Assembly: GCA_947447095.1 (NCBI GenBank) | Contig: CANFIL010000036.1 | Location: 1 to 12,240 of the forward strand | From: Actinomycetota bacterium | Lineage (GTDB): Bacteria; Actinomycetota; Actinomycetes; S36-B12; UBA5976 | DNA: 12,240 nt | Reading direction: 5' to 3' | Shown: piece by piece, positions 1-6,730 of the stretch | Layout of the letters: each line of letters begins with the position of its first letter | Position numbering within the stretch: position 1 is the first letter of the stretch | Notes under the pieces: generated by a model | What the model was told of the DNA's origin: nothing | The model's database searches: none | The model's input: the letters and a program-made list of their open reading frames with translations, nothing else | Translations under genes and position numbers: made by a program

Positions 1-1
1 A

Positions 2-319
2 GGCAAGAATGAGGCTCGCGTACGTCAGCTAACCAAGATGCTCGAAACGGCGGTTATCGGTACTCCTGAAATTACCGAAGGTATTGTTTCGCAAGGCATG
101 GTTGTCACTGTATTTTTTCCGGACTTGGACGATCGCGAGACGTTCCTTCTCGGTTCGCGCGAAGAAGCAGCACATACGTCGATTGATGTGTACTCGCCAA
201 CAAGCCCACTCGGAGCAGCTGTACTCGGCCAAGAAGTTGGTGCAGAAATTTCTTACGAGACACCAAACGGTAAGGCGTTTCGCATCACAATCGTGAGTGC
301 CGAACTTTACGTTCCGTAA
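2..319 (+). CDS. greA: Transcription elongation factor GreA, C-terminal part (5' end outside window)
   Basis: The reading frame is open from base 2 to the TAA at 317-319 and gives 105 residues; the true start lies left of the window, and the ATG at 38 is internal. GreA rescues backtracked RNA polymerase by stimulating cleavage of the nascent RNA through the secondary channel. The visible part begins at the end of the N-terminal coiled coil (KNEARVRQLTKMLETA) and then holds the GreA/GreB C-terminal domain, including FFPDLDDRETFLLGS and the family hallmark YSPTSPLGAAVLGQEVG. The catalytic acidic tip of the coiled coil is not in the window. The gene ends just before a hairpin terminator and converges on the ABC permease gene. 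GreB is a possible alternative family member, but actinobacteria normally carry GreA. Confidence 0.93.
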   Translation, partial: GKNEARVRQLTKMLETAVIGTPEITEGIVSQGMVVTVFFPDLDDRETFLLGSREEAAHTSIDVYSPTSPLGAAVLGQEVGAEISYETPNGKAFRITIVSAELYVP

Positions 320-328
320 ATAACTTTA

Positions 329-366
329 AAAAGGGACCTCCGGCATTATCGTCGAAGGTCCCTTTT
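329..366. terminator. Hairpin terminator between convergent greA and ABC permease
   Basis: An 11-bp perfect stem is formed by AAAAGGGACCT (329-339) and AGGTCCCTTTT (356-366) around a 16-base loop. On the plus strand the stem ends in a run of four T followed by ATT. On the minus strand it also ends in a T run (TTTTTAAAG), so the same hairpin can end greA from the left and the permease operon from the right. It lies 9 bases after the greA stop and 5 bases after the permease stop. Confidence 0.85.
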
Positions 367-371
367 ATTGA

Positions 372-1211
372 TTACGCTGCAGCGCTTCCACTACTACGGT
401 TCTTGAAATAACGAACGGACAGCGGAGCAAAAATCGCGATGAACAGCACGGCATAAGTAAAGGACAGTATCGCAGCATGCTGCTCAGGAAATGCCGTTCC
501 AATTTCTGGCACAGGATTACCAAAAAGCTGACGACATGACAAGGCAAGACACGACACCGGATTCCATAATGCAATCGGTTGCAACCAACCAGGCATTGTT
601 GAAATTGGAGTGAAAATGTTTGACGCGAATGTCAATGGGAAAACCCAAGCCAATCCTGCGGTACCTGCTACTTCTGGGTTTGGCATGTGTAAACCAATCC
701 ACGCACCAACCCAAGTCATTGAATAAGCAAACATAGCTAGCAAGAAATAGGCAGTAACCGCGTCAACGAATCCATTGTGGATGCGCCAACCAACAGCAAG
801 GCCAGTCAAAGACAGCATCGTAATGACTAGAAGGTTTTGCATTAAGGAGGCCAATGTGTGTCCCGCTAGAACCGCACCAGGTCGCATCGGCAGGGATCTA
901 AAGCGATCCATGATTCCTTTTGTCGAATCTTCAGTAATCCCAATCGTGATACCCGCGATGGCAAACATCACCGTTTGTGCGAAAATACCAGGAATTAAGT
1001 ACTCACGATAGCTCTGAGCACCATTTGGCCCCACGTTAATAGCGCCACCAAATACAAAGGCAAAGAGAAGCACAAACATGATGGGTTGAATCAGCGAGAA
1101 AAATAGCGACTCTGGAACACGCGTGATCTTCAATACGTGACGCTTCGTGATTGCCAAAGTATCCGACAGTAGCCAACCCGTTGTAGGTCGAGGTGATTGT
1201 GAAGTTGTCAT
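372..1211 (-). CDS. ABC-2 type exporter permease, DrrB family
   Basis: A 279-residue inner-membrane protein with about six hydrophobic segments (roughly residues 37-57, 72-92, 117-143, 151-175, 183-203 and 245-266), the usual ABC-2/DrrB layout. The cytoplasmic loop after the second segment has STKGIMDRFRSLPMRP, and the region near residue 204 has STMPGWLQPIALWNPVS; both are typical of daunorubicin-resistance-type permeases. It should pair with the ATPase encoded three bases upstream to move a hydrophobic substrate out of the cell. The ATG at 1211 is supported by a strong Shine-Dalgarno sequence (AGGAAGGAA, 1219-1227) inside the end of the ATPase gene. The substrate cannot be read from sequence: drugs, lipids or glycans are all possible in this family. 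Confidence 0.9.
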   Translation of the reverse strand: MTTSQSPRPTTGWLLSDTLAITKRHVLKITRVPESLFFSLIQPIMFVLLFAFVFGGAINVGPNGAQSYREYLIPGIFAQTVMFAIAGITIGITEDSTKGIMDRFRSLPMRPGAVLAGHTLASLMQNLLVITMLSLTGLAVGWRIHNGFVDAVTAYFLLAMFAYSMTWVGAWIGLHMPNPEVAGTAGLAWVFPLTFASNIFTPISTMPGWLQPIALWNPVSCLALSCRQLFGNPVPEIGTAFPEQHAAILSFTYAVLFIAIFAPLSVRYFKNRSSGSAAA

Positions 1212-1214
1212 GGC

Positions 1215-2213
1215 TTAGTTCCTTCCTCGACGTCCACGGCGCCCCGTTGAGACAGTGCTACTTTCAATAGGCTGCTCTGTTACGTGCCCGGTCAAACTTA
1301 AAAAAACATCATCAAGCGTCGGGCGACGAAGCGCAATATCAGCGATGCTGATCGAGGCCTCATCTAGAGCACGAACGGCAGAAACGATCGCTGTGGAACC
1401 ACCTGTTACCGGAACCAAAATCTTGAGCGAGATTTGATCGGTCGTTATTGGACCTGAGGCAATTGATTGAAGCGCAGCAGCTACTCGATCGGCATCAGCG
1501 CTATTCACCACTGCAATCTCAACTCGATCGCCACCTACTTGATTCTTCAAGCTATCGGATGTTCCTTCGGCAATGACACTGCCGTGATCCAAAACTACAA
1601 TTCGAGAAGCGAGTTGATCTGCCTCTTCAAGGTACTGAGTAGTGAGGAGAACGGTTGTTCCCTCGCTCACAAGGTTTTCGATAACCTCCCACATTCCTTG
1701 ACGGCTACGCGGATCTAGCCCAGTCGTTGGTTCATCAAGAAACAAAACAGATGGGTTTCCGATCAGGCTTGCCGCCAAGTCGAGACGGCGGCGCATTCCA
1801 CCGGAATAACCTTTGATCCCTCGATCGGCGGCATCGCTCAAATCGAAACGATTCAAAAGCTCTTCCGCGCGATTCGCGGCCTCCTTTTTGGACAAATGAA
1901 ATAGACGTCCAAATAGTTCAAGGTTTTCGCGTCCAGTCAGATATTGATCGACCGCGGCGTACTGGCCGGTGAGTCCTATGAGTTGACGTACTGCATCAGG
2001 TTGTGACGCAACATCATGTCCACCGATTGTTGCGGTGCCTGAATCTGGTCGAAGAAGCGTAGACAAAATACGCACTGTTGTGGTCTTGCCTGATCCGTTT
2101 GGACCAAGTAAACCGACTACTTTGCCCTGCTCAACATCAAGATCAATTCCATTGAGGGCCTTTACCTCACCGAAATGCTTGACCAAGCCCCGAGCCTGAA
2201 TTGCCAAAGTCAT
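1215..2213 (-). CDS. ABC exporter ATP-binding protein, DrrA family
   Basis: A 332-residue cytoplasmic ATPase that would power the adjacent permease. In order it has Walker A GPNGSGKT (37-44), a Q-loop at Gln84 (LTGQYAAVD), the signature YSGGM (136-140), Walker B LFLDEP (157-162) with TTGLD following, and a switch region TTQYLEEADQ (191-200) in which the usual histidine is Gln193, as is common in DrrA proteins. The C-terminal extension (about 230-310) ends with RRPTLDDVFLSLTG, the typical DrrA/DUF4162-like tail. A basic end, GRRGRRGRN, follows; its last codons also form the permease Shine-Dalgarno. The ATG at 2213 has no clear Shine-Dalgarno upstream. It forms a two-gene operon with the permease; no TetR- or MarR-like regulator gene is adjacent. 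Confidence 0.92.
   Translation of the reverse strand: MTLAIQARGLVKHFGEVKALNGIDLDVEQGKVVGLLGPNGSGKTTTVRILSTLLRPDSGTATIGGHDVASQPDAVRQLIGLTGQYAAVDQYLTGRENLELFGRLFHLSKKEAANRAEELLNRFDLSDAADRGIKGYSGGMRRRLDLAASLIGNPSVLFLDEPTTGLDPRSRQGMWEVIENLVSEGTTVLLTTQYLEEADQLASRIVVLDHGSVIAEGTSDSLKNQVGGDRVEIAVVNSADADRVAAALQSIASGPITTDQISLKILVPVTGGSTAIVSAVRALDEASISIADIALRRPTLDDVFLSLTGHVTEQPIESSTVSTGRRGRRGRN
1219..1227 (-). promoter_or_regulatory. Ribosome binding site of the ABC permease
   Basis: AGGAAGGAA on the minus strand lies 7 bases before the permease ATG at 1211 and inside the last codons of the ATPase gene. It is the strongest Shine-Dalgarno match in the window and settles the permease start. Confidence 0.8.
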
Positions 2214-2327
2214 GATTCACATCGTTTTCTAGATTGGGTACCTCTCAAAAGTATCAGTGAATTTAGGCATTTTGGGCTTTGCCCGCTCGGCTATGAGTGA
2301 ACGAGCCAAACGTGCCACTATTGACGA
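2214..2327. promoter_or_regulatory. Divergent intergenic region between the ABC operon and ilvA
   Basis: These 114 bases must hold the promoters of both divergent units. I see no clear -35/-10 pair. A CACTAT box (2316-2321) lies 6 bases before the ilvA GTG, a spacing that would suit a leaderless mRNA, but it is a weak -10 match. On the minus strand TACTTT (around 2246-2251) is a possible -10 for the ABC operon. A small GGGC-TTT-GCCC inverted repeat (2274-2284) has no T tract. No riboswitch, T-box or leader-peptide structure was seen before ilvA. Confidence 0.4.
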
Positions 2328-3539
2328 GTGAACAATGTGACTTTTGATGACATCACCAGTGCTGCAGATCTGCTCGACGGAATAATTCGCGAAACTCCGA
2401 CTATGTCCGCAGGTTGGATTCAAAAGAACTACGGTGTCGAGGTTCGTCTCAAGTGCGAGAACCTACAACGTGCGGGTTCATTCAAAATTCGTGGTGCATA
2501 CAATCGCATCGCACGTCTGCCCGAAGAACAGCGCAAGCGCGGTGTGGTCGCGGCAAGTGCAGGCAACCATGCCCAAGGTGTAGCACTTGCCGCACAGTTA
2601 CTTGGCATACCCTCAACAGTGTTCATGCCTAATGGGGCTCCCATTCCAAAATTTGAAGCTACCCGTGGCTACGGCGCTGATGTTCATTTCCATGGAACGA
2701 CAATCGACGAAGCGCTGGTTGCTGCTCAAGAATTTGCCGATAAGACTGGCGCAATTTTCATTCACCCGTTTGACCACGAAGACATCGTTGCGGGACAAGG
2801 AACAATGGGCCTGGAAATTCTCGCGCAAAATCCTGATGTGAAAACGGTTGTTGTGTGCACTGGCGGTGGTGGCCTACTCGCAGGTAGCGCACTTGCGATT
2901 AAGACATTACGCCCAGACATCAAAGTCATCGGCGTTCAGGCCGAAGAAGCAGCTGCTTATCCCCCATCGCTTGCTGCAGGGGCACCACAGAAACTTCCCA
3001 AGATGACCACTATGGCTGACGGTATTGCCGTGGGACGACCTGGCGACATTCCATTCGCGTTGATTCAACAACATGTTGACGAAATCATTACCGTCAGCGA
3101 AGACTCCCTGGCTCGTGCACTTCTGCTCACACTTGAACGCAGCAAGTTGATGGCTGAACCAGCAGGCATTGCGGCCGTTGCTGCAATCTTGGACAACCCA
3201 GCGCACTTTGACGGTCCGGTTGTTGCAAGTATTTCTGGCGGCAACATCGACCCACAACTTCTCTCGCGCGTTTTACGTACTGGATTAGCTGCTGCTGGTC
3301 GATTCTTCACGTTGCAGGTTCGCTTACCAGACGTCCCAGGTGCACTTGCCCAATTGCTACTCGCGATAAGTCAGACGGGATCAAACGTCGTTCAGGTGTC
3401 ACATACGCGCATTGATCCACATCTTTCGGCTCGCGAAGTGGATGTCGACGTTGAACTCGAGACCCGCGGCTTTGAACATCGCCAAAAGATCTTGGATTAC
3501 CTTGCCGAGCACAACCACAACGTTGTTGACAGTTTCTAA
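2328..3539 (+). CDS. ilvA: Threonine dehydratase (threonine ammonia-lyase), medium form with C-terminal ACT-like domain
   Basis: A 403-residue cytoplasmic PLP enzyme (fold type II) that deaminates L-threonine to 2-oxobutanoate and ammonia, the committed step toward isoleucine. The PLP lysine is Lys53 in AGSFKIRGAYNR; the substrate loop SAGNHAQG is at 77-84; the phosphate-binding glycine loop GGGGLLAG is at 180-186; and SISGGNID is near 301-308. Residues from about 325 to the end (FFTLQVRLPDVPGALAQL onward) form one ACT-like regulatory domain, so this is the single-ACT form of about 400 residues, not the long E. coli IlvA with two. Biosynthetic use is inferred; this form can also be catabolic. 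The start is GTG at 2328 without a clear Shine-Dalgarno; GTG at 2337 is an alternative. It overlaps the downstream transporter start as TAATG. Confidence 0.93.
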   Translation: MNNVTFDDITSAADLLDGIIRETPTMSAGWIQKNYGVEVRLKCENLQRAGSFKIRGAYNRIARLPEEQRKRGVVAASAGNHAQGVALAAQLLGIPSTVFMPNGAPIPKFEATRGYGADVHFHGTTIDEALVAAQEFADKTGAIFIHPFDHEDIVAGQGTMGLEILAQNPDVKTVVVCTGGGGLLAGSALAIKTLRPDIKVIGVQAEEAAAYPPSLAAGAPQKLPKMTTMADGIAVGRPGDIPFALIQQHVDEIITVSEDSLARALLLTLERSKLMAEPAGIAAVAAILDNPAHFDGPVVASISGGNIDPQLLSRVLRTGLAAAGRFFTLQVRLPDVPGALAQLLLAISQTGSNVVQVSHTRIDPHLSAREVDVDVELETRGFEHRQKILDYLAEHNHNVVDSF

Positions 3540-4777
3540 TGATTCGTAAATTTCTTGACCGCTACTTCAAGGATCTCCCGAGTGAAGTAGCTGCCCTGAC
3601 CGGAGTTTCTTTTTCGGTAGCTCTCGGGTTTGGCATTGTTGCTCCAGTCATTCCTGTGTTTGCGAAAACGTTTAACGTTTCTGCTCTCGAAGCTAGCGCA
3701 GTCATCAGCGTTTTTGCGTTGATGCGGTTTGCAAGCGCAACGCCATCTGGTTGGCTCGTCAATAAGTTTGGTGAACGAGCAGTGCTGTGGGTTGGACTAA
3801 GCATCGTCGCAGTTTCCAGCGCGCTTGCTGGTTTCTCGCAGAGCTACGAGCAGCTTCTAGTACTTCGCGGACTCGGTGGAACGGGTTCTTCAATGTTTAC
3901 CGTTTCAGCGATGTCACTACTTCTGCGCAGTGTCGGTGCTGAGCACCGTGGACGTGCCTCGAGCACCTACCAGAGTGGATTTCTACTGGGAAGTCTCGCT
4001 GGACCGGCCGTAGGTGGACTCGTCGTGGCGTTCAGTATTCGAGCCCCATTCTTCGTCTATGCGTTGACATTAACGATGGCCGCATGCGTCGCCTATTTTG
4101 CATTACCTAAAGGTTTGGGACGAAACGATGCCGACTCTGACAACTCTGCTTCAGAGCCGCACATGCCATTACGTGCAGCTTTGAAGTTGCGTGAGTACTG
4201 GGCTGCACTGAGCTACAACTTAGGCACGGGAGTTACGACCTTTGGTTTACGCAATGCGCTTCTGCCGCTTTTCGTCATTGAGGTACTTCACAAATCTGCC
4301 CAAACGTCAAGCATTGGATTTCTATTCACAAGCGTGGCGCAAGCCTCGTGTCTCTTGATCGCAGGTCGCACCACAGACATTCGAGGACGTAAGCCAGCGA
4401 TGTCAATCGGTGTTGCTTTATTGACCGTGGCGATGACCATGATCGTTTTCAGCGAGTCACTCACGTCCTACTTCACCTACATGGCGCTAGTTGGCGCAGG
4501 CATGGCATTTTTGAGCGCTGGTGCATCTGCAGTTATTGGCGACGTCGTTGCTGGTCGTAAAGGTGGACCAGTGGTTGCGCTTTACCAAATGACAAGCGAC
4601 TTTGGCATGATCGTCGGGCCACTATTTGCCGGCTTCTTACTGGATTACACGGGAAGTTACCGTGCCCCATTCGGCATGAGTTTGATCATCACTGTTGTTG
4701 TTGCCATTGTTATCGCGACAATGCCCGAAACGAAATCACGCAAGTACGTGCATCAGGAACTTGCCAACGCTTCTTGA
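3539..4777 (+). CDS. Major facilitator superfamily transporter, exporter-like
   Basis: A 412-residue membrane protein with about 12 hydrophobic segments in two halves separated by a hydrophilic loop (about 190-217). The loop after segment 2 has a motif A version, GWLVNKFGERAVLW (71-84), and the matching loop in the second half is GRTTDIRGRKPAM (276-288). RGLGGTGSSMF (110-120) lies where motif B is expected, and GSLAGPAVGG (151-160) resembles the antiporter motif C (GPxxGG) of proton-driven exporters. The ATG at 3539 overlaps the ilvA stop (TAATG), so translation is probably coupled. The substrate is unknown; an amino acid or a product tied to IlvA is a guess from context. The 3' end overlaps the convergent msrA by 25 bases. 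Confidence 0.9.
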   Translation: MIRKFLDRYFKDLPSEVAALTGVSFSVALGFGIVAPVIPVFAKTFNVSALEASAVISVFALMRFASATPSGWLVNKFGERAVLWVGLSIVAVSSALAGFSQSYEQLLVLRGLGGTGSSMFTVSAMSLLLRSVGAEHRGRASSTYQSGFLLGSLAGPAVGGLVVAFSIRAPFFVYALTLTMAACVAYFALPKGLGRNDADSDNSASEPHMPLRAALKLREYWAALSYNLGTGVTTFGLRNALLPLFVIEVLHKSAQTSSIGFLFTSVAQASCLLIAGRTTDIRGRKPAMSIGVALLTVAMTMIVFSESLTSYFTYMALVGAGMAFLSAGASAVIGDVVAGRKGGPVVALYQMTSDFGMIVGPLFAGFLLDYTGSYRAPFGMSLIITVVVAIVIATMPETKSRKYVHQELANAS

Positions 4778-5340
4778 GCCGGTAAGTCAATGCCAGTGTG
4801 CGCATGACAGTCATACCCATTGGGATTCTTAATGAGGTACTGTTGATGATATTCCTCGGCGTACCAAAATGTTTTGCCGTCTGCGCTAGCTAATTCCGTA
4901 GTAATGGGATCAAAGCCACGAGCAAGAAGAACCTCGTTGTAAGACTCGCGTGTAGCACGCACCAAGACTTCTTGTTCTGGTGTCGTCCAATACACCGCAC
5001 TGCGGTACTGGGTTCCCATGTCATTGCCTTGTCGATTGCCCTGAGTGGGATCGTGGTTCTCCCAGAAAACTTTGAGCATGTTGTAGACATCAGTTTGAGT
5101 TGGGTCGTAGGCAACCATCACAATTTCCGCGTGGCCCGTTGCACCAGTGCATACGAGTGGATATGTCGGATCTGGAGCGGTACCGCCCATGTAACCAACA
5201 GCGGTACAAACGATTCCGTCGACCGGCCAGAACTTCTTTTCGGCTCCCCAGAAACAGCCCATGCCTAGATAAATGACTTCAGTTCCAGGTGCCCATGGGC
5301 CACGGATGTCGTTCTTATAAACCAAGTGCTGTTCGCTCAT
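4753..5340 (-). CDS. msrA: Peptide-methionine (S)-S-oxide reductase MsrA
   Basis: A 195-residue cytoplasmic enzyme that reduces the S form of methionine sulfoxide in proteins or as the free amino acid, part of oxidative damage repair. The catalytic Cys29 lies in GMGCFWGAEKKFW. Other family blocks are VGYMGG (48-53), TGHAEIVMVAYDP (68-80), FWENHDPTQGNRQGND (92-107), QYRSAVYW (111-118) and EEYHQQYLIKNP (162-173). Cys178 (GYDCHAHTG) is the probable resolving cysteine, recycled by thioredoxin. The start at 5340 gives MSEQHLVYKN; the in-frame extension to 5418 adds 26 residues that do not look like MsrA and would run through the start of the divergent gene. No clear Shine-Dalgarno precedes the ATG. 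It lies back to back with the 92-residue gene and tail to tail with the MFS gene. Confidence 0.94.
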   Translation of the reverse strand: MSEQHLVYKNDIRGPWAPGTEVIYLGMGCFWGAEKKFWPVDGIVCTAVGYMGGTAPDPTYPLVCTGATGHAEIVMVAYDPTQTDVYNMLKVFWENHDPTQGNRQGNDMGTQYRSAVYWTTPEQEVLVRATRESYNEVLLARGFDPITTELASADGKTFWYAEEYHQQYLIKNPNGYDCHAHTGIDLPAQEALASS

Positions 5341-5394
5341 AGGTCTAGATTGCCAAAACAATCGACAATTCGCACATCGGCTAGCGTAGGGCTT
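5341..5394. promoter_or_regulatory. Short divergent promoter region, msrA and small unknown gene
   Basis: Only 54 bases separate the two divergent starts. On the plus strand TAGCGT (5382-5387) fits the actinobacterial -10 pattern TANNNT and lies 7 bases before the GTG at 5395, the spacing expected for a leaderless mRNA. A good -35 is lacking: TCGACA (5362-5367) leaves only a 14-base spacer. On the minus strand CAATCT ends 6 bases before the msrA ATG, again weakly compatible with a leaderless start. Confidence 0.35.
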
Positions 5395-5673
5395 GTGAAT
5401 GACGAGCTCAATGCGCAATTGCTGCGCACCGCGGAACGGCTACGGATCGTGTCGGTAGCCCAACTTGAGCGCGGTGATCGAATTCAGAATGCTCGAGATC
5501 TGATTACTTCGATGGCAACCTATGTTCGTCCCGAGGCTAACGTGCCAGCGCTGGCAATCAATGCACTTGGGGATCAACTTGCGGTCGTGGGCAAGGAATT
5601 TGCAGCAACTGCATCCCACGAAGACGCAGTTGCAATGATCGAAAAACTTCGTGAATTTCGCTTGAGTCTCTAG
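5395..5673 (+). CDS. Small protein of unknown function (92 aa)
   Basis: I do not recognise this protein. From GTG 5395 to TAG 5671-5673 it encodes 92 residues beginning (M)NDELNAQLLRTAERLR and ending EKLREFRLSL. It is soluble-looking, with no signal peptide, membrane segment or cysteine, and appears mostly helical; charged repeats such as LLRTAERLR and IEKLREFRL suggest a helical bundle, perhaps binding protein or nucleic acid, but no motif shows a function. The frame stays open upstream to an ATG at 5326, but that would run into msrA and lose the plausible -10 box, so the GTG is preferred. It is divergent from msrA and ends 4 bases before the convergent tRNA. Codon use looks like that of its neighbours, which supports a real gene. 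Confidence 0.7.
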   Translation: MNDELNAQLLRTAERLRIVSVAQLERGDRIQNARDLITSMATYVRPEANVPALAINALGDQLAVVGKEFAATASHEDAVAMIEKLREFRLSL

Positions 5674-5677
5674 CGAG

Positions 5678-5752
5678 TACCCCTGGTGGGACTTGAACCC
5701 ACACTGGCACGATTTTAAGTCGTGTGCCTCTAACCGATTGGGCTACAGGGGC
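5678..5752 (-). tRNA. tRNA-Leu (anticodon UAA), 75 nt with short variable loop
   Basis: Read on the minus strand, it folds as a full cloverleaf: acceptor GCCCCTG with CAGGGGT; D-arm GCCC...AGGC with GG in the loop; anticodon stem CACGA/TCGTG with loop CTTAAAA, giving anticodon TAA at positions 34-36; a five-base variable loop CCAGT; T-stem GTGGG/CCCAC with loop TTCAAGT; and discriminator A73. CCA is not encoded. The anticodon reads UUA (and perhaps UUG) leucine codons. Two things are unusual: bacterial leucine tRNAs normally have a long variable arm, absent here, and the first acceptor pair is G1-U72. It lies 51 bases after ppx on the same strand and 4 bases from the convergent small gene. 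That it is a tRNA is very sure; leucine identity is inferred from anticodon and A73. Confidence 0.9.
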
Positions 5753-5758
5753 TGTGCA

Positions 5759-5787
5759 GTTCTAATCCTGACATGCCCCTACGCCAA
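5759..5787 (-). promoter_or_regulatory. Candidate promoter of the tRNA
   Basis: On the minus strand TTGGCG (5782-5787) and TAGAAC (5759-5764) are separated by exactly 17 bases; each matches four of six consensus positions. The -10 ends 6 bases before the mature tRNA 5' end, so transcription would begin at or next to the first tRNA base. The alternative is that the tRNA is cut from a ppx read-through transcript. Confidence 0.35.
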
Positions 5788-5803
5788 GGTGCGAGGCGAG
5801 GTA

Positions 5804-6730
5804 TCACTGACCAGTAAGTGCTCGTGCAATCCCATCGAGAATGTCACGTTCCGAGACCACAACTTCGTTAATCCCGGTCAATGTCAAAATACGGTCTAGG
5901 ACTAGGGCTCCACCACCGATAACATCCACACGACCTTCGTGCATCGGGCCTAGTGCAGCCCGCTGCGCACGCGGCATGACAAGAAGTTCCTGAGTAACTC
6001 GATGCACGTCGGTTGCCGAAATGCGGCTGCCATGAATCTTGCTCGAATCGTATTCGTCAAGGCCTAAAGCTAGGGCTGCGACAGTTGTTACAGACCCAGC
6101 CAAACCAATCAAGCTTGCGGCACGATTAAGTGGAACAGAGGCGGCGGCCAAACGTATTGCATCGTCAATGTCAGACGTTGCTGCAACGATTTGCTCCGCA
6201 GTCGGTGGATCAGAAACAAGATGTCGTTCTGTCATACGCACGCAACCAACATTCGTACTAATCGCGTTCTCTGGTGCAGTGGTTCCTAAAACAAATTCGG
6301 TTGAGCCACCACCGATATCTATGACAAGGTACGGCGCAGCTGGCGGATTGGAGTCGTTAACGAGATCGGCAGTTGCTCCGAGGAATGAGAGCCGAGCTTC
6401 TTCGTCGCCACTAATGACATCCGGTTCAATGCCTAATCGCGCCTTGATGCCTGAGACAAAAACATCGCGATTTGATACATCACGGCTTGCGCTAGTGGCG
6501 ACAAATCGAACTACTTCTGGCTTGTTTTCGGCGATCAACTGAGCGTAAACATCAGCAGCGGCGAATGTGCGTTCCAGCGCACCCTGCGAAAACTCTCCGG
6601 TCTTATCGACGCCTTCACCGAGACGAACGATGATCATCGTGCGAACAACATCGACAAGTTGCCCGTTGTCAATGTCCGCAATGAGCAGACGAATTGAATT
6701 CGTTCCACAATCAATAGCAGCTACTCTCAT
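5804..6730 (-). CDS. ppx: Exopolyphosphatase / guanosine pentaphosphate phosphatase family (Ppx/GppA)
   Basis: A 308-residue ASKHA-fold phosphatase expected to release phosphate from the ends of polyphosphate, or to convert pppGpp to ppGpp. Motifs in order are the first phosphate loop AAIDCGTNS (4-12), SGDEEARLSFLGA (107-119) with the catalytic Glu at about 111, the second phosphate loop VIDIGGGSTE (136-145), GLAGSVTT (209-216) and RVDVIGGG (267-274). It is the short form, with only the two core domains and no HD-like C-terminal extension, like the small actinobacterial Ppx paralogues found in this same gene order. The ATG at 6730 overlaps the DUF501 stop (ATGA), so translation is likely coupled; an upstream start at 6745 would add only five residues. 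Which substrate it prefers cannot be told from sequence. Confidence 0.92.
   Translation of the reverse strand: MRVAAIDCGTNSIRLLIADIDNGQLVDVVRTMIIVRLGEGVDKTGEFSQGALERTFAAADVYAQLIAENKPEVVRFVATSASRDVSNRDVFVSGIKARLGIEPDVISGDEEARLSFLGATADLVNDSNPPAAPYLVIDIGGGSTEFVLGTTAPENAISTNVGCVRMTERHLVSDPPTAEQIVAATSDIDDAIRLAAASVPLNRAASLIGLAGSVTTVAALALGLDEYDSSKIHGSRISATDVHRVTQELLVMPRAQRAALGPMHEGRVDVIGGGALVLDRILTLTGINEVVVSERDILDGIARALTGQ

Noticed and set aside
2274..2284. GGGC-TTT-GCCC inverted repeat as a terminator or operator
   Set aside because: The stem is only four pairs with no T tract, and no regulator gene is adjacent.
5326..5394. Longer start (ATG 5326) for the small unknown gene
   Set aside because: It would overlap the msrA start and bury the TANNNT box; GTG 5395 has better signals.
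5341..5418. Longer msrA start giving 221 residues
   Set aside because: The added 26 residues are unlike MsrA and would cross the divergent promoter region and the start of the 92-residue gene.
5678..5752. tRNA as an integration (att) site for a mobile element
   Set aside because: No integrase, direct repeat of the tRNA 3' end or foreign-looking genes are nearby.
5782..5803. GCGAGGCGAGG repeat between ppx and the tRNA as a terminator
   Set aside because: It does not form a stable stem followed by a T run; it looks like a chance short direct repeat.
6039..6542. A 167-codon plus-strand open frame inside ppx
   Set aside because: It is antisense to a gene with clear Ppx/GppA motifs, has no family features and is rich in Ser/Ala/Arg as expected from a shadow frame.
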